Positions 38,736 through 49,189 of a DNA stretch of 64,000 nucleotides are shown here, piece by piece. The notes beneath the pieces are model-generated. The model saw only the letters and a list, made by a program, of their open reading frames with translations. It was not told the origin of the DNA and searched no databases. The stretch comes from Bacteroidales bacterium (lineage in GTDB: Bacteria; Bacteroidota; Bacteroidia; Bacteroidales; GCA-2748055), in NCBI GenBank assembly GCA_023138875.1, contig JAGLOO010000031.1:1-64000 (forward strand), in the 5' to 3' direction. The position numbers were made by a program, and so were the translations under genes. The first letter of the stretch is position 1, and the number at the start of each line of letters is the position of its first letter.

Positions 38736-41700
38736 TTAAAATTTTATACCCATTACAGTAATATCGTCGACTTGTTCATGCCCGTCCATCCAGGCATCAA
38801 GGGCCTTTTCCAGTGCTGCTTTTTGTTCTGGTACAGGCATGGAATGTATCTCAAGCAGCAAATTCCGGAACCGCTTTCGGGAAAACTTTTTGTCTTTCTC
38901 GCCTCCAAACTGGTCCTCATATCCATCCGAATAAAGATAGACCAGATCACCCTTTTGGAGGTTAATATCGTGTTTTGTGAAAACCCTGCCGGTGATAGCA
39001 CCGATACCTATGGGCATAGGATCAGCTTTATACATGATTAACTCACCGTCGCGAATAATTATCAGGGGATTAAAACCTCCTGAATACTGCAGGGTCCGTT
39101 TCCCGGGATCTACCACACACAACGCCATATCCATCCCGTCTGAAGTAGATTCACTATCACCTTTCTGCCTGAGCGATTGTATAATTTGTTTTTTCAGGCT
39201 ATTCAGTATCTCATTGGATTCAGTAATACTTTGATGATTTACCAGCTCATTGAGAAGGGTAATGCCCAGCATACTCATAAATGCACCCGGTACTCCATGT
39301 CCCGTGCAATCAGCTACTGCAACCACCAGTTTATCCTTTTTTTTGCCGATCCAGAAAAAGTCACCACTAACAATATACTGCGGCCGGCTGAGTATGAAAC
39401 TTTCAGGGAAATACGTAGTTAGCAGCTCTGCCGGTGGAAAAATAGCCTGCTGAATGCGGCTTGCATAGGTGATGCTGTCTGTGATGTTCTGATTTATCAG
39501 CCTGATCTCATCACGCTGTATTTCAATCTCTTCCTTCTGTTTGACTACCTCTTCCGTTCTTTCCCTTACCCGTTCCTCAAGAATCCGCTTCTCAGCAAGC
39601 AGGTTATGTTCCCTGCGTTTGATATAAGCAACCACCGTGGCAGAGACCAGGATCAGGAGCAGTGCATAGAACCACCACCTTTTCCAGAGAGGTTTGGAGA
39701 TGACAATGTGAAGCTTCACCGGATTGTCATCTGAGATTCCTTCACTGTTGAAAGCCCTCAGATTAAAGGTGTATTTACCGTCAGGAAGCTTATTGAAAAT
39801 GACATAGTCTTCAGTGAAATCTTCCGACCAGGCATTACCCAGGCCCTCCATTTTGTACTGGTAGGTTACCGCTTCGGGTTTTTTCAGGTTTACACCCATA
39901 AACTGGATCCTGAGATCGTGTCTTCCCGGAGCAAGGTTCAACTGGTTGCTCACCTTTGCTTCTTTTTTATTGACAAGAATGGAAGTTAAAGCCAGAGCAG
40001 GCGGTGGTGGTTGTCTCTTTTCCAACTGAGGATCGTATGAAAGCACACCTGATGTGGATCCAAACCACAGGATACCGCTCTTGTCCTTAAAGACAGCATT
40101 GACATTAAATTCCATACTTTTGTCAATCCCAACTTCATCTTCAACAGTACTTACATAGCCATCGCTGAGCCGGATCCTGCTCAGACCACCCCGATGACTC
40201 ACCCAGATATACCGGACATCGTCACTTACCAATGAGTAGCAGTAATCTGAAAGGAGTCCGTCACGGGTTGTGATGTTTGTTGCAGAGTCTCCCTCTATTT
40301 TAAAAACACCATTCCCATAGGTGCCCACCCAGATTTGATCATTTTTATCCATTGTTATGGACCGGATATTGATTGCTCCGACCACTGCCGGTATAACCCA
40401 CCGGGTAACCGTGTCATCTTCTAAATAGGAGATGGTATTGCTCAGAGTGGACAACCAGACTTTTCCATCCTCATCCACCTGCAGGTAGTTTATAGTATTG
40501 TGAGGCAGGCCGGCATTGCTGATGGTAAACCAGGATCGCACATCAGTTTCCGTATCGATCTTGCATATCCCTTTTTCAGTAGCTACCCAGAGCAACGAAC
40601 CTGATGCTGAAAGTGCATTAATGGAGTTTTCCAGGATCCCGGAACTGATATAGTAACTTTCAAACCGGGGTGCTCCCTTGCTCTTCCGAAAAATACCGTT
40701 CTCCTTTGTTCCGACCCACAGATCTCCATCAGGAGACACACTGATGGCTGTAATAATATCATCAGGGAGGCCATGCATGGAGCCGGCGACTAACTGAATT
40801 TCCCCACCTGTTTCATCGCAACTGATCAAGCCCTCTTCCGTTCCGAACCATCTGGATTCTTCAGAGATATAGATGGAGTGAACACTGTTATTAAGGATTG
40901 GATCTTCGAAATTATAATAGGTATAAGCTTCGTCCACCAGCCGGGCCAGGCCGGTACCATACATACCCAGCCAGATATTTTCTTCCCGATCCTGAAATAC
41001 CATCTTAACATTATTGCCAGGTAGCCCGTTCTCCTCCATGTAGTTTACAGATCTTAAGAAATTACCGGAAGTATCGAGGGTCAATTTGTAAAGCCCGGAT
41101 CCGAATGTGGGTATCCATAAGTTCAGATCTTTGTCTTCATAAATCTGTTGAGGGCCCTCTATTCCTATTTCCATATCAAAACCCAGAGGTTCAGTTTGCA
41201 GGCTGTATTGTTTTACGTTGTAAGTAAAGATTCCTTCATCCTGGGTTAAAATAAACAGCTCTTTTTCATTTTTCGACCGTAGAAGATCCTGTACTTTTGT
41301 TTCAGGGAGCCCCTCCAGGGGACCGATAAGTCTGAGTGTATTTGATTCGGATTCAATGGCATACACATATACTCCCTCCATAGAACCTACCAAGCATTCT
41401 GTAGAGGAGAGCATTTCCAACGAAAATATAGTTACTGATTCTGAAGGATCTGAATAGAGCGTGGTTTCCAGTGTAGGTTGAATTTTCCAGATACCGCTGG
41501 ATTGTGTGCTGGCCCAGATATTCGAACCTGTTACCTTCAGATCTGTAATTGCACTTGTACCCTGACCTCCGGGTACCACTTTGATGAACGCTGTGCCATT
41601 GAACAGGGAAATCCCGCCATTCATATGCCCGAACCAGGCACCGCGGTCAGTTATAAGGGATGTGGTGATAAAATTGTCGCAAAGTGAATCAGAAGTAGTA

Positions 41701-41939
41701 AAAACCTGAAATGTTTTTCCATTGTACCTGGCCAGTCCGTCACCGGTGCCGATCCAAAGATGCCCTGTTGCATCCTGGTTCATGCTGTATACGTAAGGTT
41801 GTGGTAATCCGTTGTTTACACCGTGCTCTTTGACTTTATATACCTGTGAAAATGCAGTTGGGACGCATGAGAATAGTAAGACAATAAGGACCGGTATGAA
41901 CCTGCGTATGAAGAGATCGTATTGTTGAGGTAGTGTCAT
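38736..41939 (-). CDS. Propeller-sensor SpoIIE/PP2C phosphatase
   Basis: 1,067 residues. A signal peptide is followed by a two-component-regulator propeller (about 35-690; repeated LWIGTGDG, LWVGTKENG and IWVGTYGNG blades) and a Y_Y_Y domain (to about 745). One membrane helix (755-775) follows KPLWKRWWF. A coiled coil (780-820) leads to a SpoIIE phosphatase domain (820-1066) with metal-binding aspartates in GDFFW, VADCTGHGVPGAFMS, YSDGYEDQ and DDITVMG. Such proteins dephosphorylate anti-sigma-antagonist-like partners. Here an outside signal read by the propeller would control a cytoplasmic phosphatase. It sits 5 bases after the unknown exported-protein gene in the surface cluster. No partner STAS protein is in view. 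Confidence 0.93.
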   Translation of the reverse strand: MTLPQQYDLFIRRFIPVLIVLLFSCVPTAFSQVYKVKEHGVNNGLPQPYVYSMNQDATGHLWIGTGDGLARYNGKTFQVFTTSDSLCDNFITTSLITDRGAWFGHMNGGISLFNGTAFIKVVPGGQGTSAITDLKVTGSNIWASTQSSGIWKIQPTLETTLYSDPSESVTIFSLEMLSSTECLVGSMEGVYVYAIESESNTLRLIGPLEGLPETKVQDLLRSKNEKELFILTQDEGIFTYNVKQYSLQTEPLGFDMEIGIEGPQQIYEDKDLNLWIPTFGSGLYKLTLDTSGNFLRSVNYMEENGLPGNNVKMVFQDREENIWLGMYGTGLARLVDEAYTYYNFEDPILNNSVHSIYISEESRWFGTEEGLISCDETGGEIQLVAGSMHGLPDDIITAISVSPDGDLWVGTKENGIFRKSKGAPRFESYYISSGILENSINALSASGSLLWVATEKGICKIDTETDVRSWFTISNAGLPHNTINYLQVDEDGKVWLSTLSNTISYLEDDTVTRWVIPAVVGAINIRSITMDKNDQIWVGTYGNGVFKIEGDSATNITTRDGLLSDYCYSLVSDDVRYIWVSHRGGLSRIRLSDGYVSTVEDEVGIDKSMEFNVNAVFKDKSGILWFGSTSGVLSYDPQLEKRQPPPPALALTSILVNKKEAKVSNQLNLAPGRHDLRIQFMGVNLKKPEAVTYQYKMEGLGNAWSEDFTEDYVIFNKLPDGKYTFNLRAFNSEGISDDNPVKLHIVISKPLWKRWWFYALLLILVSATVVAYIKRREHNLLAEKRILEERVRERTEEVVKQKEEIEIQRDEIRLINQNITDSITYASRIQQAIFPPAELLTTYFPESFILSRPQYIVSGDFFWIGKKKDKLVVAVADCTGHGVPGAFMSMLGITLLNELVNHQSITESNEILNSLKKQIIQSLRQKGDSESTSDGMDMALCVVDPGKRTLQYSGGFNPLIIIRDGELIMYKADPMPIGIGAITGRVFTKHDINLQKGDLVYLYSDGYEDQFGGEKDKKFSRKRFRNLLLEIHSMPVPEQKAALEKALDAWMDGHEQVDDITVMGIKF

Positions 41940-41944
41940 AGGTA

Positions 41945-42940
41945 TTATTTTTCGAGGACCCGCATTCTGATCTTTGGATTGTAAACGGGTATTCCTCCAA
42001 TGGGTATCACAAAAAACGGCATCATCTCCCCGTACTGGTTCTGCACGGTCAACACCACATTGTTATTATTAATTGGACGTGACCGGTTTTTGATAAACTG
42101 GATCTCCATAGATGAGTTCTTCTCTTCTTCAATGATCTTAAATTCTCTGTGTACCCAGTTATTTTCGCCTGAAACCTGGCAAAGCTCTCCATTTTTAGCC
42201 ACCGATACAATCCGGATGAAACCATCATCATCCCAGTCAAAATTAGAGATCTTTATGGAAATGGTCCTGTCATCAATATAGGGATAAATTTGTGATACAT
42301 TGTTCTGGTTATTAGATAACCTGAAAGTGTACTCATAGGTGAAAAAGTTGCCCCCTTCTACCTCTCTGTTCTCTTTTTGATGGGTACTGAGGAAATATTT
42401 GTAAAGATTTCCGTCATCACCTGACTCCCCCTGCGCTATGATCTTAAATAAACGACCGTCAAATTTTTCGACATATTCTCCTTCAAGCGGATTGAAGGGT
42501 CCAAAAGTATACCAATTGTTGTCATACCTGTTGCTTACCCCAAAACTCTTTGATGCAAGCAGATTGCCACTCTTGTAGTTACCGATGGGATCAACTGCAA
42601 GTGCATCATCATCAGAATAGCATCCGCTTCCACCATAAACTGAGAACCTGACTTTTGTATTAAATTCACCTTTCCCTTCATCCAGTTCACCTCCCGTGTC
42701 GGGATCAAACACCCTGATGTAAAGAGGTTCGGTACGGGTTGCCGGGATGTGAATGAAAAAGATCTGGCAAAAATCATCATCCCCCCATGATTGTTCTGCC
42801 TGACCCCCGAAAGTGACCAGGTACGGGATATTCTCTTCAGCTGCAGGTGCCGACTGTGCCCGGCCGGGAGGCAAGAAAACCACCAGGAGGCACACGGCCA
42901 TTGTGCTTTTTATTAGTCCATGTTTTATCCTTCTCATCAT
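41945..42940 (-). CDS. Exported protein of unknown function in the T9SS cluster
   Basis: 331 residues. The signal peptide (MAVCLLVVFLPPGRAQS) is clear. The mature part is beta-rich with several acidic loops (GDDDFCQIFF, YSDDDALAVD, FDWDDDGFIRI) that might bind calcium. I recognise no family. It lies 32 bases after the second PorP/SprF gene and 5 bases before the SpoIIE-phosphatase gene, so it is part of this operon-like cluster. A role in surface assembly or as an extracellular partner of the phosphatase's sensor is a guess from position. Confidence 0.75.
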   Translation of the reverse strand: MMRRIKHGLIKSTMAVCLLVVFLPPGRAQSAPAAEENIPYLVTFGGQAEQSWGDDDFCQIFFIHIPATRTEPLYIRVFDPDTGGELDEGKGEFNTKVRFSVYGGSGCYSDDDALAVDPIGNYKSGNLLASKSFGVSNRYDNNWYTFGPFNPLEGEYVEKFDGRLFKIIAQGESGDDGNLYKYFLSTHQKENREVEGGNFFTYEYTFRLSNNQNNVSQIYPYIDDRTISIKISNFDWDDDGFIRIVSVAKNGELCQVSGENNWVHREFKIIEEEKNSSMEIQFIKNRSRPINNNNVVLTVQNQYGEMMPFFVIPIGGIPVYNPKIRMRVLEK

Positions 42941-42971
42941 AACCTTTAGTTTGAACGATGCATTTTAACTG

Positions 42972-43925
42972 TTAAAACCGTCTGGGCGACAGCGTTTTTG
43001 TCTTGTTAAACGGAAAATTGTATCCCAGGTAAAGCTCATGTGTTCCTGCATTGAACTGTGTATAACCCATGGATACATCATATGAATAACCGAACACGAA
43101 TGTATCCTGATGATCATACCTGATCATTCCCCCCAATGTATTGTTAAAGCGATATAGCGCACCCAATCCAAATTTCTCTTTTAATTGCAACAACCCTGCT
43201 ATTTCAATAAAGGGAGAGTGGCCGCTGGCCAGTCCGATCAGCAGAGAGGGAAGCACCTTCAGGTCACCACTGATCTCATAACTGGTGTTTGCCCCCATAT
43301 AAAGGATTCGCCGGGTCTTACTCCAATAGGATGTTTCACCTTGAAAGGGTGAAAGGTTGGCATTCAGGATTCTTGGGATTGAGATGTTCACATTGTAATT
43401 CCGGAAGATGTAGTTAAATCCGATCCCCACATTAGGTTGGAGCTTTAAACCCGGATCCTCCTCAAATAGTTGGTCGCCCTGGTCAATCAGCTGGAGTTGC
43501 ATCAGGTGTATTTGTAGAATTCTGAATTCTGCCTGCAATCCCATCATGAGTCTACTCTCCTCGCTAATTTGAAGGGAATATGCGTAAGCTCCCGACACTC
43601 CCGTTTGCTGAACTGGCCCCATCCTGTCGTGGGCGAGTGTGAAACCCAGACCAAAATCCTTATTCTTCATCCGGGTATGTGCCAGGATCATATTGGAAGA
43701 GGGAGATCCTTCCCAGCTGATCCATTGCTGCCTTGAATAGATTGAGAATCCCGGAATGTCCCTGTTCCCGGCAAAGGCAGGATTATATAACATAGGGTTG
43801 TACTGGTGCTGACTGAAGAAGACCTGCTCCTGCCCGTGGACCTTCTTTATTCCGGCACACAGGAGGATAACACCCATGATCCATACAGGCAGATATTTAA
43901 GCTTATCAGTTACCACTTTCTTCAT
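42972..43925 (-). CDS. PorP/SprF-family type IX secretion membrane protein
   Basis: 317 residues. After a signal peptide (ending near VHGQ) comes the PorP/SprF signature FFSQHQYNPMLYNPAFAG, then RQQWISWEGSP and an outer-membrane beta-barrel pattern. Family members anchor T9SS type-B cargo at the surface and interact with PorE/SprB-type proteins. It starts 5 bases after the DUF2341 cargo gene, the usual cargo-then-SprF pairing. Confidence 0.95.
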   Translation of the reverse strand: MKKVVTDKLKYLPVWIMGVILLCAGIKKVHGQEQVFFSQHQYNPMLYNPAFAGNRDIPGFSIYSRQQWISWEGSPSSNMILAHTRMKNKDFGLGFTLAHDRMGPVQQTGVSGAYAYSLQISEESRLMMGLQAEFRILQIHLMQLQLIDQGDQLFEEDPGLKLQPNVGIGFNYIFRNYNVNISIPRILNANLSPFQGETSYWSKTRRILYMGANTSYEISGDLKVLPSLLIGLASGHSPFIEIAGLLQLKEKFGLGALYRFNNTLGGMIRYDHQDTFVFGYSYDVSMGYTQFNAGTHELYLGYNFPFNKTKTLSPRRF

Positions 43926-43929
43926 ACTA

Positions 43930-46080
43930 TTATTCCCTGTTCAGGTAAAAATATCCTTTTCTGAGCCCCGTCTCTCCAAATTTGAATATATAGTAATAGG
44001 TACCTTCGGGGAGCACACCTCCAAGAACGGCTCCCTGTTCAGGTCGTCCTCCCCAGTCATTTTCATAATTGACACGGTGGAGCACCTCCACACCCTGCCG
44101 GTTAAAGACCATCAATTCATTATCTGGATAGTTTTCCAGTCCGAGGATCACAAAGCGGTCATTGTAACCGTCTCCGTTGGGTGAAAAACCTTCCGGGATA
44201 AAGACCTCTGCCATATGTTCATCCACAGATACCATGATCATGGTAAGAGAGTCCATGCACAGATGGTCATCGGTTACAAGGACTGCATAGTACCCCACCG
44301 TCATTTCAGTGGCCTCCTGGTTATCCGAAACATAATCATCTGTGCCGGTCCAGGATACAGTGTATGGCGTTGTGCCACCGGTTATCTCAATTTCGATCGC
44401 CCCGTCATTCGCTTCATATGCAGTGAGATGGGTGACGCGATCCAGTGAAGCAACAAGCAATTCCGGCTCTGTGACGTTTACACCGGTACTTTCAGTGCTG
44501 CAATGGTTGCTGTCCGTTACTGTGAGCTCATAGATGCCAGGGGGTAAATCCGTAAGATCTTTCTGGACAGAAGTGTATTCGTCCGGACCTGACCATTCAA
44601 ACTGGTAGGGTTCAGTTCCGCTGGTAACAGTGGTGGATATGGATCCGTCATCGTCTTCAAAACAGGTGATCGAGACTGTGTTAAAATATAGCTGCGGCAC
44701 TGGCAGTATCTCCACTTCAACACTGTCGTTCATGAGAACGATGCAGCCGCTTCCGGGATCTTTAGCTATTATCCGGTAGATGCCTTCCTGTTGAACCGGG
44801 GACCAGGTGAGCGGGTCACCATTCCCCTGGATCGTGTCAAGCAGGATGGTATCGTTTAGCTGCAGGGTGTAGTGAATAACCGGATCCGAACCTGAAAGGG
44901 TAATCGAAACACCGGAGTCGCCCTGACAGTAGGAACCTCCCCCTGTAACATTAAATGAGGCAGGGCAGGGATCATTATATACCACCGCTGGATCTACCAG
45001 ATAAAATGATCCAGGTTCGTTCTGGTTATGATAGGAAGCCATAATCCATCCGGGATCCCTTGTAACACTGGAAACCCTCAGTTCATCAATGGTACCATTG
45101 GCCGATTCCGAGGAAGGCATCCACGTCATTATGAATATTTCACGAACGGTATCCAGCCCTGCATAACTTACCGGCCCAATATCCAGCGTGCCATCCAGGA
45201 AACCCTTTACTTCAGTTCCATCCCATGTGATGGCAAGGTGATGCCAGGACGCTGTGTCCAGGATACTACCCCTGGCAAGGTCATATGTGTCACCCATCCC
45301 TGTACCCCATTCTCCGGTATCCCAGACCCGTAAGTATGCCCTGTCTGATATTGGATTCTTCTGGCGGTGTGCGAAAAAATAGTCAGAGTCGGTCAGCGGG
45401 ATGGAATCAAGGTTGATCCACATTTCTACCGTTCCTGAGTCGGGATTGAATCCGTTTACAGGCATGGTAACATAATCATCCAGTCCATCAAAATCGATCC
45501 CGCCGGAAATTTTTCCCTCCATGAGGTCATTTTCAGTCATGTTTCCACCTGTTGTCCCGTGATTTATAAAAGAAGTGGCATCAATGATCTGAGGTGCGGT
45601 AACAGATGGGTCATTGTTCAAATGCCAGACAGCTGTATACTGGTTGCTCCATACACCTGCAGTGTCCCACTCAGTTGTCCCATCAGGATTGCCGTAATAG
45701 AAGAATAATTCCGTGCTGGCGATGGCGGAAACAGACGGGATGCGAATCCATGCAACAATGGTTCCGGTCGCCGGATTATAATACTCAAACTCATAATCAA
45801 GAATAGAGAGGCTGTCCTGACCGGTGAAACAGATGTCCCTGCCATCCTGAAAACTGACATATCCTCCGTTGGCTTTCGATTTCAGTAATGTATCGGTGTA
45901 TGAAAAGAGCATGGGAAAATCGGTTAACGTGTCATTTCCGGGAATCATGGTTTCATCGATGGTGATCTTTGCCCTGTAATTGTAACCTTCAAGCCACTGT
46001 CCATGTAACCTGACCATTCCCGGTAAGGACAACAAGATGAACAGCATCATCAACCTTATATTTGCGACCGTTCTTTTCAA
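43930..46080 (-). CDS. T9SS type-B cargo: DUF2341, LamG and SprB-like repeats
   Basis: 716 residues from a TTG start, chosen because it keeps the positive n-region (KRTVANIR) of the signal peptide; the first in-frame ATG is 30 bases later. Domains: DUF2341 (about 25-150; YRAKITIDE, FYYGNPDG), a concanavalin/LamG domain (150-360), Ig-like and two SprB-like repeats (about 460-620; ITCFEDDDGSI, LTVTDSNHCST), and the gliding-motility C-terminal domain (about 625-716; PEGFSPNGDGYNDRFVI, VFNRQGVEV, GTYYYIFKF) that directs type IX export. Surface adhesin or carbohydrate binding is likely. PorP/SprF follows by 5 bases. Confidence 0.9.
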   Translation of the reverse strand: MKRTVANIRLMMLFILLSLPGMVRLHGQWLEGYNYRAKITIDETMIPGNDTLTDFPMLFSYTDTLLKSKANGGYVSFQDGRDICFTGQDSLSILDYEFEYYNPATGTIVAWIRIPSVSAIASTELFFYYGNPDGTTEWDTAGVWSNQYTAVWHLNNDPSVTAPQIIDATSFINHGTTGGNMTENDLMEGKISGGIDFDGLDDYVTMPVNGFNPDSGTVEMWINLDSIPLTDSDYFFAHRQKNPISDRAYLRVWDTGEWGTGMGDTYDLARGSILDTASWHHLAITWDGTEVKGFLDGTLDIGPVSYAGLDTVREIFIMTWMPSSESANGTIDELRVSSVTRDPGWIMASYHNQNEPGSFYLVDPAVVYNDPCPASFNVTGGGSYCQGDSGVSITLSGSDPVIHYTLQLNDTILLDTIQGNGDPLTWSPVQQEGIYRIIAKDPGSGCIVLMNDSVEVEILPVPQLYFNTVSITCFEDDDGSISTTVTSGTEPYQFEWSGPDEYTSVQKDLTDLPPGIYELTVTDSNHCSTESTGVNVTEPELLVASLDRVTHLTAYEANDGAIEIEITGGTTPYTVSWTGTDDYVSDNQEATEMTVGYYAVLVTDDHLCMDSLTMIMVSVDEHMAEVFIPEGFSPNGDGYNDRFVILGLENYPDNELMVFNRQGVEVLHRVNYENDWGGRPEQGAVLGGVLPEGTYYYIFKFGETGLRKGYFYLNRE

Positions 46081-46094
46081 AATCTTCAGCTCAT

Positions 46095-48260
46095 TTATTC
46101 GCTTTCATTCAGGATAATAAATTCCACCCGCCTGTTTATACTCCTTCCTTCTTCTGTGATATTTGCCGCGATGGGCCTTGACTCTCCGTATCCTCTGCCT
46201 ATCAGCCTGTAACTATCAATGCCCTGGCTCACCAGGTAATCGACCATGGATTGGGCTCTTTTCTGTGAAAGTTTCATGTTGTATTCGAAGGAACCCATGT
46301 TATCGGTGTGGGCCGCAATTTCCAGTGCTATGCCGGGGTACTTTTGCATGATCTCAGCAACCCTGTTGAGGATGGGGTAGGAGGCTTCCCCTATCATGTA
46401 ATCGTTAAACTCGAAATAGGCATCCGCAAACTCACCCAGCGAGCTGGTCAACTCAAGGAGTTCTTCCTCTGCAAGGTCGGCAAGCACATAGCTCTTCACA
46501 CTGGCATTTTCATATCCTCTCGATATGACGTCGTTATAGATGGGATATGTTTCAAGCACACTGGTGGCTTCGCCGACGGTATAGCTGTAGAGGCTGTCCT
46601 CCCGCAGGTAAACCTCAGTAATATCATAGGCCCCTCGCAGCGGATCAAAGAGGGCAGTATCGATATCCAACCTCGATTCAGAGGTCAAAACCTCTACACG
46701 AAATACTGCATCCTTTTCAATAGCCTCCTGCATGGAGTACAGGGGATTGGACATGGATTCCTCCGGATCCACAATATCGGGCATTTCTGCCAGTTCCCCC
46801 TTTTGCCGTGCCAGGTACATAGCCATATCCTGGTTGTCCTCCAGGATCTCGATCTGCTTGTAGACACACGCTTTGGGCAAATACCCGGTACTGTCCTTCT
46901 TTCCGGTCACTCCCAGCTGTACATTATAGCTTCCCTTCCTTTCATAGGTGTGCATGATCTCTGCCCCTTTTATTTTTGTTCCATCCCCAAAGTCCCAGAA
47001 ATACTGAGTAATCTCCATATCCGGCAAATTTGAATTCAATCCGCTGAATTCGATCTGCTGATCCATGAGCTCCATATCCGGTGAGGTGATGAAGGGCTGA
47101 ACAGCATCTGTGATTTCCACGTCGTATGAAGTCTGGGTGAAAAATGTATTCCCTGTATTGTTATCAATAATATTCAACTCCACTGTGTAGTTTCCGGGTC
47201 CCGGAAAACAGTGTTCTGCTTCAATCCCTCTAATCCGGGTTCCATCCCCAAAACTCCATTCATAACTCAGCGGCAGGGTATCGACATCCATGAATCCCTC
47301 GTCGTAAAACAGATAGCAATAATAGTTCTTCTGAAGGCTGTCGCAGTTGAAGAAAGAGTGGATATCTGTTTTGAATATATAGATATCGTCGTTTCGCTTC
47401 CGGTTGGATGAAAAATATCCCTCTTCCGCATTCTTATCTGTGATCAGAGCAAAGTCATCAGCCTTCGAATTTATGGGTGCGTCCAGGTGGACCGGTAACA
47501 ACCATTCCCCATCAATCTGTTTGGTGTAATATATGTCTTTTTGTCCAAGTCCTATCCATCCATCGGATGCAAAATAGAGTATCCCCGATTCACTTTCAAA
47601 AGGATAGGATTCATTACCGGTGGAGTTGATATTGGAGCCAAGATTGACCGGAGGCAGCCAGGCTCTACCATCCCTGTCACAATAATAGAGGTCAGCACCT
47701 CCAAAACCACCAGGCATGTCGGACGCAAAATAAATCCTGTTGCCGTCATACGAAAGTGCCGGTGTGGTCAGTGAATGTTCCGGATTGTTATAGGTAAAAG
47801 CGGTAATACTATCCCATTTTCCTTCTATCCATTGTGCACTGAACAGGCCCAGTTGATTCTCAGAGTCAAACACATCCCTGAGTTTTGAGTCCACTTCATT
47901 ATTCCTTGAATAATAAATTACAGAATCTTCTCTGTTAAAGGTGGCCGGCCCGTCATGAAAATTGGTAAGCATCTCCTTTGAAAAGATCCTCGCATCTTCC
48001 TGAACCGTTGTGTCGCTTACAGGGATAAACCACATATTCACATTTTCGAACTGATTGCTTGATGAATATACCACCATCACATCATGCTTACGGTTGGAAC
48101 AAAACACGATTCCATCCCTGAATTGTACCGGAGAATAATCATCATATCTTTCAGAGTTGAAACTGGCTCTTCCCACAGTATAACTCTGTGCACTGGTATC
48201 CAGTGCGCCAGCTGCAAGTGCAAGGAGGATCATCAATCGTACTGTAGTATTCAATTTCAT
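46095..48260 (-). CDS. OmpA-family protein with PD40 and PKD domains (PorE/SprE-like)
   Basis: 721 residues. A signal peptide (ending ALDTSAQS) is followed by a WD40-like PD40 propeller (about 30-310; RIYFASDMPGGFGGADLYY), two PKD-type domains (320-480; WSFGDGTRIRG, YFWDFGDGTKIKG), a linker, and a C-terminal OmpA peptidoglycan-binding domain (605-718; EIAAHTDNMGS, LSQKRAQSMVDYLVSQG, RGYGESRP). It would link outer-membrane complexes to the cell wall. Its place between two cargo/SprF pairs suggests it anchors those surface complexes. Unlike PorE it shows no TPR at the N-terminus. Confidence 0.92.
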   Translation of the reverse strand: MKLNTTVRLMILLALAAGALDTSAQSYTVGRASFNSERYDDYSPVQFRDGIVFCSNRKHDVMVVYSSSNQFENVNMWFIPVSDTTVQEDARIFSKEMLTNFHDGPATFNREDSVIYYSRNNEVDSKLRDVFDSENQLGLFSAQWIEGKWDSITAFTYNNPEHSLTTPALSYDGNRIYFASDMPGGFGGADLYYCDRDGRAWLPPVNLGSNINSTGNESYPFESESGILYFASDGWIGLGQKDIYYTKQIDGEWLLPVHLDAPINSKADDFALITDKNAEEGYFSSNRKRNDDIYIFKTDIHSFFNCDSLQKNYYCYLFYDEGFMDVDTLPLSYEWSFGDGTRIRGIEAEHCFPGPGNYTVELNIIDNNTGNTFFTQTSYDVEITDAVQPFITSPDMELMDQQIEFSGLNSNLPDMEITQYFWDFGDGTKIKGAEIMHTYERKGSYNVQLGVTGKKDSTGYLPKACVYKQIEILEDNQDMAMYLARQKGELAEMPDIVDPEESMSNPLYSMQEAIEKDAVFRVEVLTSESRLDIDTALFDPLRGAYDITEVYLREDSLYSYTVGEATSVLETYPIYNDVISRGYENASVKSYVLADLAEEELLELTSSLGEFADAYFEFNDYMIGEASYPILNRVAEIMQKYPGIALEIAAHTDNMGSFEYNMKLSQKRAQSMVDYLVSQGIDSYRLIGRGYGESRPIAANITEEGRSINRRVEFIILNESE

Positions 48261-48270
48261 AGCGATCTGG

Positions 48271-49188
48271 TTAAAAATATCTTGGACTGATCACATTAAT
48301 AATATACCGGAAATCATACCTGATCATGATCTCATGTGAGCCTCCCATGTATCCTGCAATAATACCGAATCCCATGTCATATGTGTAGGCAACAGACAGC
48401 TGGTTATTAACCTGGTACATAAATAGCCCCACTATAGATTTATTGCTCCTGTAAGAAAATCCGGCCCAGATCTTATCCCTGTAGATCACATAGGTGTTCA
48501 GATCCATCTGAACAGCAGAACCAGGATTGAACCGGATCAATATTGATGGCAATACCTTCCAATTGTCTGAAATCTTAAACAAGTATCCGGCATTAACAAG
48601 ATAATTGTATTCACTATAGTCATTTACAAGGTCAAATTTCTGGGTTGACGGATTAAAATTGTGCGAAAGAAACATGGGGATCGACAATCCGATGAAGAGT
48701 CGATCCGTATAATAATATGTACCTGCACTGAAGTTGGGCAGCAGGTAACCCGGGGTATTCCCAAGTAATAATGCATCATCTAAATCTATGGCTACCAGTT
48801 CACTCCAGGTATTGCTGGCAATGGTAAGCCCCCCACTTAGTCCAAAAGAGAGGATCCCTTGTTGCATCCTGATCTTGTAAGCAAAATTTCCGGAAATGCA
48901 TGTGGAACGGGAAATTCCGAACCTGTCATTAACAGCAAGCAGGCCCAGTCCGATTTTTTCATTACGCATTGGGGAATGGACTGCAAGAGTTACTGTTTTT
49001 GGAGATCCCTCGAAACCGGTCCATTGGTTGCGGTGCAGCATGGTGACGCTCAAAGCTTCCCGGCTTCCCGCACAGGCCGGGTTGATGGCCAGATTATTCA
49101 GCAGGTACTGGTTGGAAAGGGGTTCCAGCTGGGCCTCCGCAAAGGTCCCTGAAACAATGAATGATATGATAAGAAGCCACTTTCGCAT
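48271..49188 (-). CDS. PorP/SprF-family type IX secretion membrane protein
   Basis: 305 residues. Signal peptide (ending TFAEAQ), then the signature SNQYLLNNLAINPACAGS and HRNQWTGFEGSP, with alternating beta-barrel strands to the end (ISPRYF). Second member of the family in the cluster, paired with the 1,056-residue cargo whose stop lies 2 bases upstream. It probably anchors that cargo. Confidence 0.95.
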   Translation of the reverse strand: MRKWLLIISFIVSGTFAEAQLEPLSNQYLLNNLAINPACAGSREALSVTMLHRNQWTGFEGSPKTVTLAVHSPMRNEKIGLGLLAVNDRFGISRSTCISGNFAYKIRMQQGILSFGLSGGLTIASNTWSELVAIDLDDALLLGNTPGYLLPNFSAGTYYYTDRLFIGLSIPMFLSHNFNPSTQKFDLVNDYSEYNYLVNAGYLFKISDNWKVLPSILIRFNPGSAVQMDLNTYVIYRDKIWAGFSYRSNKSIVGLFMYQVNNQLSVAYTYDMGFGIIAGYMGGSHEIMIRYDFRYIINVISPRYF

Positions 49189-49189
49189 A

